Positions 45,889-48,565 of a stretch of DNA of 48,565 nt are shown here, in pieces. The stretch is taken from contig JAGOPP010000004.1 in the NCBI GenBank assembly GCA_017991935.1, positions 66,011 through 114,575 on the forward strand. The letters are read 5' to 3'. Both the position numbers and the translations under genes were made by a program. The notes under the pieces are model-generated. The model had not been told where the DNA came from. It worked only from the letters and a program-made list of their open reading frames with translations, and ran no database searches. This DNA is from Oscillospiraceae bacterium (GTDB lineage: Bacteria; Bacillota; Clostridia; Oscillospirales; Ruminococcaceae). The stretch's first letter is position 1. Each line of letters opens with the position of its first letter.

Positions 45889-47283
45889 TCAGTAATGGCG
45901 CACCACTTCGAACCGCTCGAGCTCCGGCTCCGTTGAGTCGGGCAGGCCGGCCTTTTTGAGCGCGATCCGCACCTGCTGCTCCACCGTGTCGATGCCCTCA
46001 AGATTCGGCAGCAGCAGGCCGCGCTTGCCGAACGCGGAGACGATCACGCCGTAGCGCTTGGGGTCGAGCTCGTCCATGGAGCCGATCTTTTCCGGCTCGC
46101 TGAGCACGTCGACCGTGCATTCGAGATAGGGCAGCTCCGCCGGGATGACCGGCATAAAGCGCGGGTCCTTGCTGCACGCGCTGATCGCGTTGTAGACGAT
46201 CTCCTCGGCGATCGAGCTCCGGGTCGGCGCGATCGTGCCGATGCAGCCGCGCAGCTGTCCCTCCTTGTGCAGCGAGACGAACACGCCGGCCGCCGTCTCG
46301 AGCATTTCCCGCGGCAGGTCGTCCGGGATCGCGACGACTTGGCGCTTTTGCACCCAGCTTGTGAAGGAGCGGCGCGCGAGGCGGACGTACTCGTCCTCCC
46401 GCTCGTGCTTTTTCTCCAGCTCGGCCTCCTGCCTCTGCCGGTAGGCTTGCAGGAAAAGGCGGCTCTCGTCCGGCTCCCCGGGCAAAAAGGTGCAGACGCC
46501 GTACCCGACGCCGAACGTGCCCTCGTGGGAGAGGCGGGACGCCTCCACGGAGACGCCGTCGAGGCAGCCGGCCATGACGGTGAAGGAGCGGTGGCCGCAC
46601 TCGGCGGCCCTGTTGCAAAACTTCGCGTCATAGTCCATGAGCTCGCCGAACGCGCCGCCGCCCATCGTTTCCATAATTTTTTCGTCGTAGACGGGGCCCT
46701 CCTCGGCAAAGCCGTAGGGGCCCTTCGCCAGCAGCTTATGAGAGAGATCTCCGCTTGCGATGACGGCCACGCGCTTGCCGAGGCTCTCTGCCGCCTCGCG
46801 GATCAGCGCGCCGAGGCGGTAATGCTCGACGAGCGGCAGGCCCGAGAGCCCGATCCGCACGAACTGGAACGGCAGCCCGCCGCCGCAGGCCTCCCGCAGG
46901 AAATAGAGCGGCACCATGACGCCGTGATCGAGCTCCGGCGGGTCGTCGCCGATGGTGCCGGCAAAGACTTTCTCCTCCGCCGCGAGGCGGCAGAGCTCAT
47001 GGACAAATTCCACGTCGTATCCGATGTTGAAGCGGATCTCCGGCGCGCCGAACTGCGCGAAGCTCCCCCGCGCGCCCGCCCCCGGATAGATGTGGAAGAG
47101 ATCGGAATACATCACGCTGTGCGGGGAGGTGACGATAACCGTATCCGGCTTTTGGTCGGCCAAAAACTTCATCGCCCGCCGGTAGGCCGCGATGGTCGCG
47201 CCGATTTTTTGTTCCTCGCCCTTGCCGACCTCCGGCAGGATGATCGGAGGATGGGGCACCATGGCCGCAGCGACAATGGACAT
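45889..47283 (-). CDS. AmmeMemoRadiSam system MEMO-AMMECR1 fusion protein
   Basis: A 464-residue fusion. The N-terminal half (about 1-270) is MEMO/LigB-like: VAAAMVPHPPIILPEVGKGE, TSPHSVMYSDLFHIYPG, GDDPPELDHGVMVPLYFL and SGDLSHKLLAKGPYGF carry the His/Asp positions of class III dioxygenase folds. The C-terminal half (about 295-464) is AMMECR1: LARRSFTSWVQKRQVVAIPD, GVFVSLHKEGQLRGCIGTIA, SKDPRFMPVIPAELPYLECT. The two domains are often encoded separately, but the fusion is common in anaerobes. ATG at 47283. It is followed by amrS, 240 nt downstream. Confidence 0.94.
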   Translation of the reverse strand: MSIVAAAMVPHPPIILPEVGKGEEQKIGATIAAYRRAMKFLADQKPDTVIVTSPHSVMYSDLFHIYPGAGARGSFAQFGAPEIRFNIGYDVEFVHELCRLAAEEKVFAGTIGDDPPELDHGVMVPLYFLREACGGGLPFQFVRIGLSGLPLVEHYRLGALIREAAESLGKRVAVIASGDLSHKLLAKGPYGFAEEGPVYDEKIMETMGGGAFGELMDYDAKFCNRAAECGHRSFTVMAGCLDGVSVEASRLSHEGTFGVGYGVCTFLPGEPDESRLFLQAYRQRQEAELEKKHEREDEYVRLARRSFTSWVQKRQVVAIPDDLPREMLETAAGVFVSLHKEGQLRGCIGTIAPTRSSIAEEIVYNAISACSKDPRFMPVIPAELPYLECTVDVLSEPEKIGSMDELDPKRYGVIVSAFGKRGLLLPNLEGIDTVEQQVRIALKKAGLPDSTEPELERFEVVRHY

Positions 47284-47587
47284 TGTGTTCGCCTTCCTTT
47301 TGATCTTTTTTCTTTCTCCTATATTTTACCGCAGCCGGGGGGGAATTACAACAAAAGCCCGCCGGGCTTTGCCGCAAACGCGCGCGAAAGGGAAAAACCG
47401 CGCGGGCAGGGCGGGGGCCGCCCCCCTCGCGGTGGAAATCTTCTTTTGCAATCCCCGGGCGGATATGATAAACTAACGGCAGAGCGGCCAGTTTGCGGCG
47501 ATCCCGGCGGCCCGCCCGCGGCGGCGGCCAACGACGCCGCGCGCCGCGCCTGCGGGAACAGAGCCGCGAATCCGGGAGGCGATTGCT

Positions 47588-48082
47588 ATAAAGACGATCA
47601 TCATCTATGCCACCAAGACCGGCACCGTCAAGCGCTGCGCCGCCCTGCTCGCCGCGAGGCTCGGGGCCGAAAACACGGACATGTTCGACATCGCAAACGG
47701 CGAGCCGGACTATACCGGCTACGACACGGTCGTATTCGGCACGCCGGTGCGCATGGGCATGATCGACGCCCGCATCCGGCGGATGATCCAAAAATGCGCC
47801 GCCGACCTGCGGGAGAGGCGCTATGCCGCCTTTACCTGCAACTGTCTGCTGACAAAAGCCTCCGACGCCTTTATCCGGAATTTTTCGGAGGATTTTATGG
47901 AGCACGCGCTGTGCATGGATACCTTCGGCGGCGAATTCGACGTGGCGAAGCAGCGCGGCGGCGGCAAGCTGCTCTTAAAAATCATGGAGCTCGCCTCCAA
48001 ATCGGACCCGTCGCTCAAACCCCACAACCATATCCTGCCGGACAACATCGCGAATTTCGCGAAGGAGCTCGCCCGGGAATAA
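47588..48082 (+). CDS. Flavodoxin-domain protein, apparent ATA start
   Basis: A 164-residue flavodoxin-like protein. The FMN phosphate loop IYATKTGTVKRCA comes right after the start, followed by DTVVFGTPVRMGMIDARIRR and CNCLLTKASDAF. It resembles flavodoxin domains of the protoporphyrinogen oxidase (HemG-like) group. No ATG, GTG or TTG exists in frame before the FMN loop. ATA at 47588 lies 8 nt after GGGAGG and is where family members have ATG, so either ATA is used or the start was lost. The ATG at 47681 would remove the FMN loop. Single gene. Confidence 0.78.
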   Translation: MKTIIIYATKTGTVKRCAALLAARLGAENTDMFDIANGEPDYTGYDTVVFGTPVRMGMIDARIRRMIQKCAADLRERRYAAFTCNCLLTKASDAFIRNFSEDFMEHALCMDTFGGEFDVAKQRGGGKLLLKIMELASKSDPSLKPHNHILPDNIANFAKELARE

Positions 48083-48210
48083 AAGGCCCCGGATCGGCCC
48101 CCGCGCCGGGGACTTTAAAAAATCTTCCGGGTAGGGCCCAAAGCCATGCTCGGCTCGCGGCGGGGCCGCACGGAACGCGCTCGCCGGGAAAAAACCGGCC
48201 CCGCGCCCGC

Positions 48211-48340
48211 GCCGCCTTTGCGTCTATGCGACAAATACTTGGTGCTCATGCCGTCTTGCGATAACCACGCGCCGCCTTTGCTTTCATATGATAAACACTT
48301 GATGCTCATGTTATCTTTCGATAGCCCCATGCCGCCGCTT
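48211..48340. repeat. Two copies of a 60-nt repeat upstream of spoIIID's 3' end
   Basis: Units start at 48211 and 48271 with GCCGCCTTTG, and a partial third at 48331. About 70 percent identical. On minus the frame reads LSQDGMSTKYLSHRRKGG and LSKDNMSIKCLSYESKGG, 20 residues apart. The substitutions include many that change residues, so I do not call a gene. Confidence 0.75.
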
Positions 48341-48369
48341 TCGCGGAGAAGACGGAGCCTCGCCCAACA

Positions 48370-48400
48370 AAAGCCCGCCGGAAACAATCCGGCGGGCTTT
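48370..48400 (-). terminator. Terminator after spoIIID
   Basis: AAAGCCCGCCGG and its complement around AAACAAT, 12 bp. On minus it is followed by TTG and on plus by CTTTTTTT, so it may act both ways. Confidence 0.85.
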
Positions 48401-48406
48401 CTTTTT

Positions 48407-48565
48407 TTATTCCTCAGGCAATGGTTCCCCGTTTCTCAGCGCCTCGTATTTGAGCTTCGTCGCCATACCGCCGCGCAGATGGCGCTCGGCCCGGTTCCGG
48501 TCCAGCACCGCGCGCACTTCCGCGTAGAGCACCGGGTTGAGTTTTCTCAGCCGCTCGCTGACGTC
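48407..48565 (-). CDS. spoIIID: Sporulation regulator SpoIIID, C-terminal part
   Basis: The last 52 codons of a gene cut by the window edge. The translation DVSERLRKLNPVLYAEVRAV then LDRNRAERHLRGGMATKLKY matches the C-terminal part of SpoIIID, the mother-cell DNA-binding regulator of sporulation, whose helix-turn-helix lies just before this (STVHKDVTERL in Bacillus). The ERHLRGGMATKLKY tail is distinctive. The extra EALRNGEPLPEE at the end is lineage-specific. Its start lies beyond the window. Confidence 0.9.
   Translation of the reverse strand, partial: DVSERLRKLNPVLYAEVRAVLDRNRAERHLRGGMATKLKYEALRNGEPLPEE

Noticed and set aside
46267..48264. A 665-codon open frame on plus across the MEMO-AMMECR1 gene and the flavodoxin
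   Set aside because: Shadow frame that runs through two real genes and repeats. No recognisable domain.
48115..48387. 90-codon minus frame with a 20-residue repeat
   Set aside because: No convincing RBS and many residue-changing differences between units. Noted as a finding, not called as a gene.

Overview
The window is a GC-rich stretch of a bacterial chromosome. Gene content points to a spore-forming Firmicute of the class Clostridia, probably an anaerobe from an intestinal or similar habitat. The evidence is a truncated spoIIID at the right edge, DUF1836, DUF4358, DUF5711 and DUF805 proteins, AmmeMemoRadiSam genes, a FeoA-FeoA-FeoB iron system with a FeoB-associated Cys-rich peptide, GGAGG-type ribosome binding sites, and consensus TTGACA/TATAAT promoters. 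Several genes start with TTG or GTG. No rRNA, CRISPR array, insertion sequence or prophage was seen. The genus cannot be named from the sequence alone.

Layout. 0-7 kb: rimI-alr-small membrane protein (minus), ilvBN and an acetyltransferase (plus), and a minus operon nagB-AEC transporter-DUF4358 lipoprotein. 7.3-8.0 kb: four tRNA genes (Gly, Arg, His, Gln) with a hairpin-repeat array between them. 8.1-9.9 kb: a GC-rich repeat field, then a HAD hydrolase and comF. 10-18.7 kb (minus): a ClpE-like ATPase, an operon ECF S-component-DUF5711-cvpA-pgsA, recG and an ATC-hydrolase-like protein. 18.9-25.3 kb: tfoX domain protein, P1 peptidase and DUF805 (plus), a YhcC-like radical SAM protein (minus), a YczE-like membrane protein (plus) and malQ (minus). 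25.7 kb: tRNA-Leu.

26.0-36.6 kb is the accessory-looking part. It is a long minus-strand run of membrane proteins, six of them carrying short CxxCG zinc ribbons. It includes a secreted/anchored FecR-domain protein with a zinc-ribbon tail, a large DG/PDG-repeat protein, a two-TM protein, a truncated duplicate of one gene's 3' end, and at its head a small HTH protein plus a 12-TM LuxR-type regulator. I recognise no described system with this composition, and it is the best candidate here for an undescribed one.

37-41.6 kb: a lipoprotein, then the Feo iron-import operon with a divergent DtxR-type regulator and three copies of a 16-nt operator (GTTAGANNNNYCTAAC-like). 41.8-44.2 kb: DUF1836 regulator with an HflK/HflC-like SPFH pair. 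44.5-47.3 kb: AmmeMemoRadiSam genes (radical SAM enzyme and a MEMO-AMMECR1 fusion), each followed by a tandem repeat array. 47.6-48.6 kb: a flavodoxin that seems to start at ATA, and the 3' end of spoIIID.

A recurring feature is the set of intergenic tandem arrays with units of about 27, 31, 60, 72, 82 and 98 nt. In at least two cases the repeated unit contains or resembles the 3' end of the adjacent gene, which suggests repeated duplication of gene ends in this genome.
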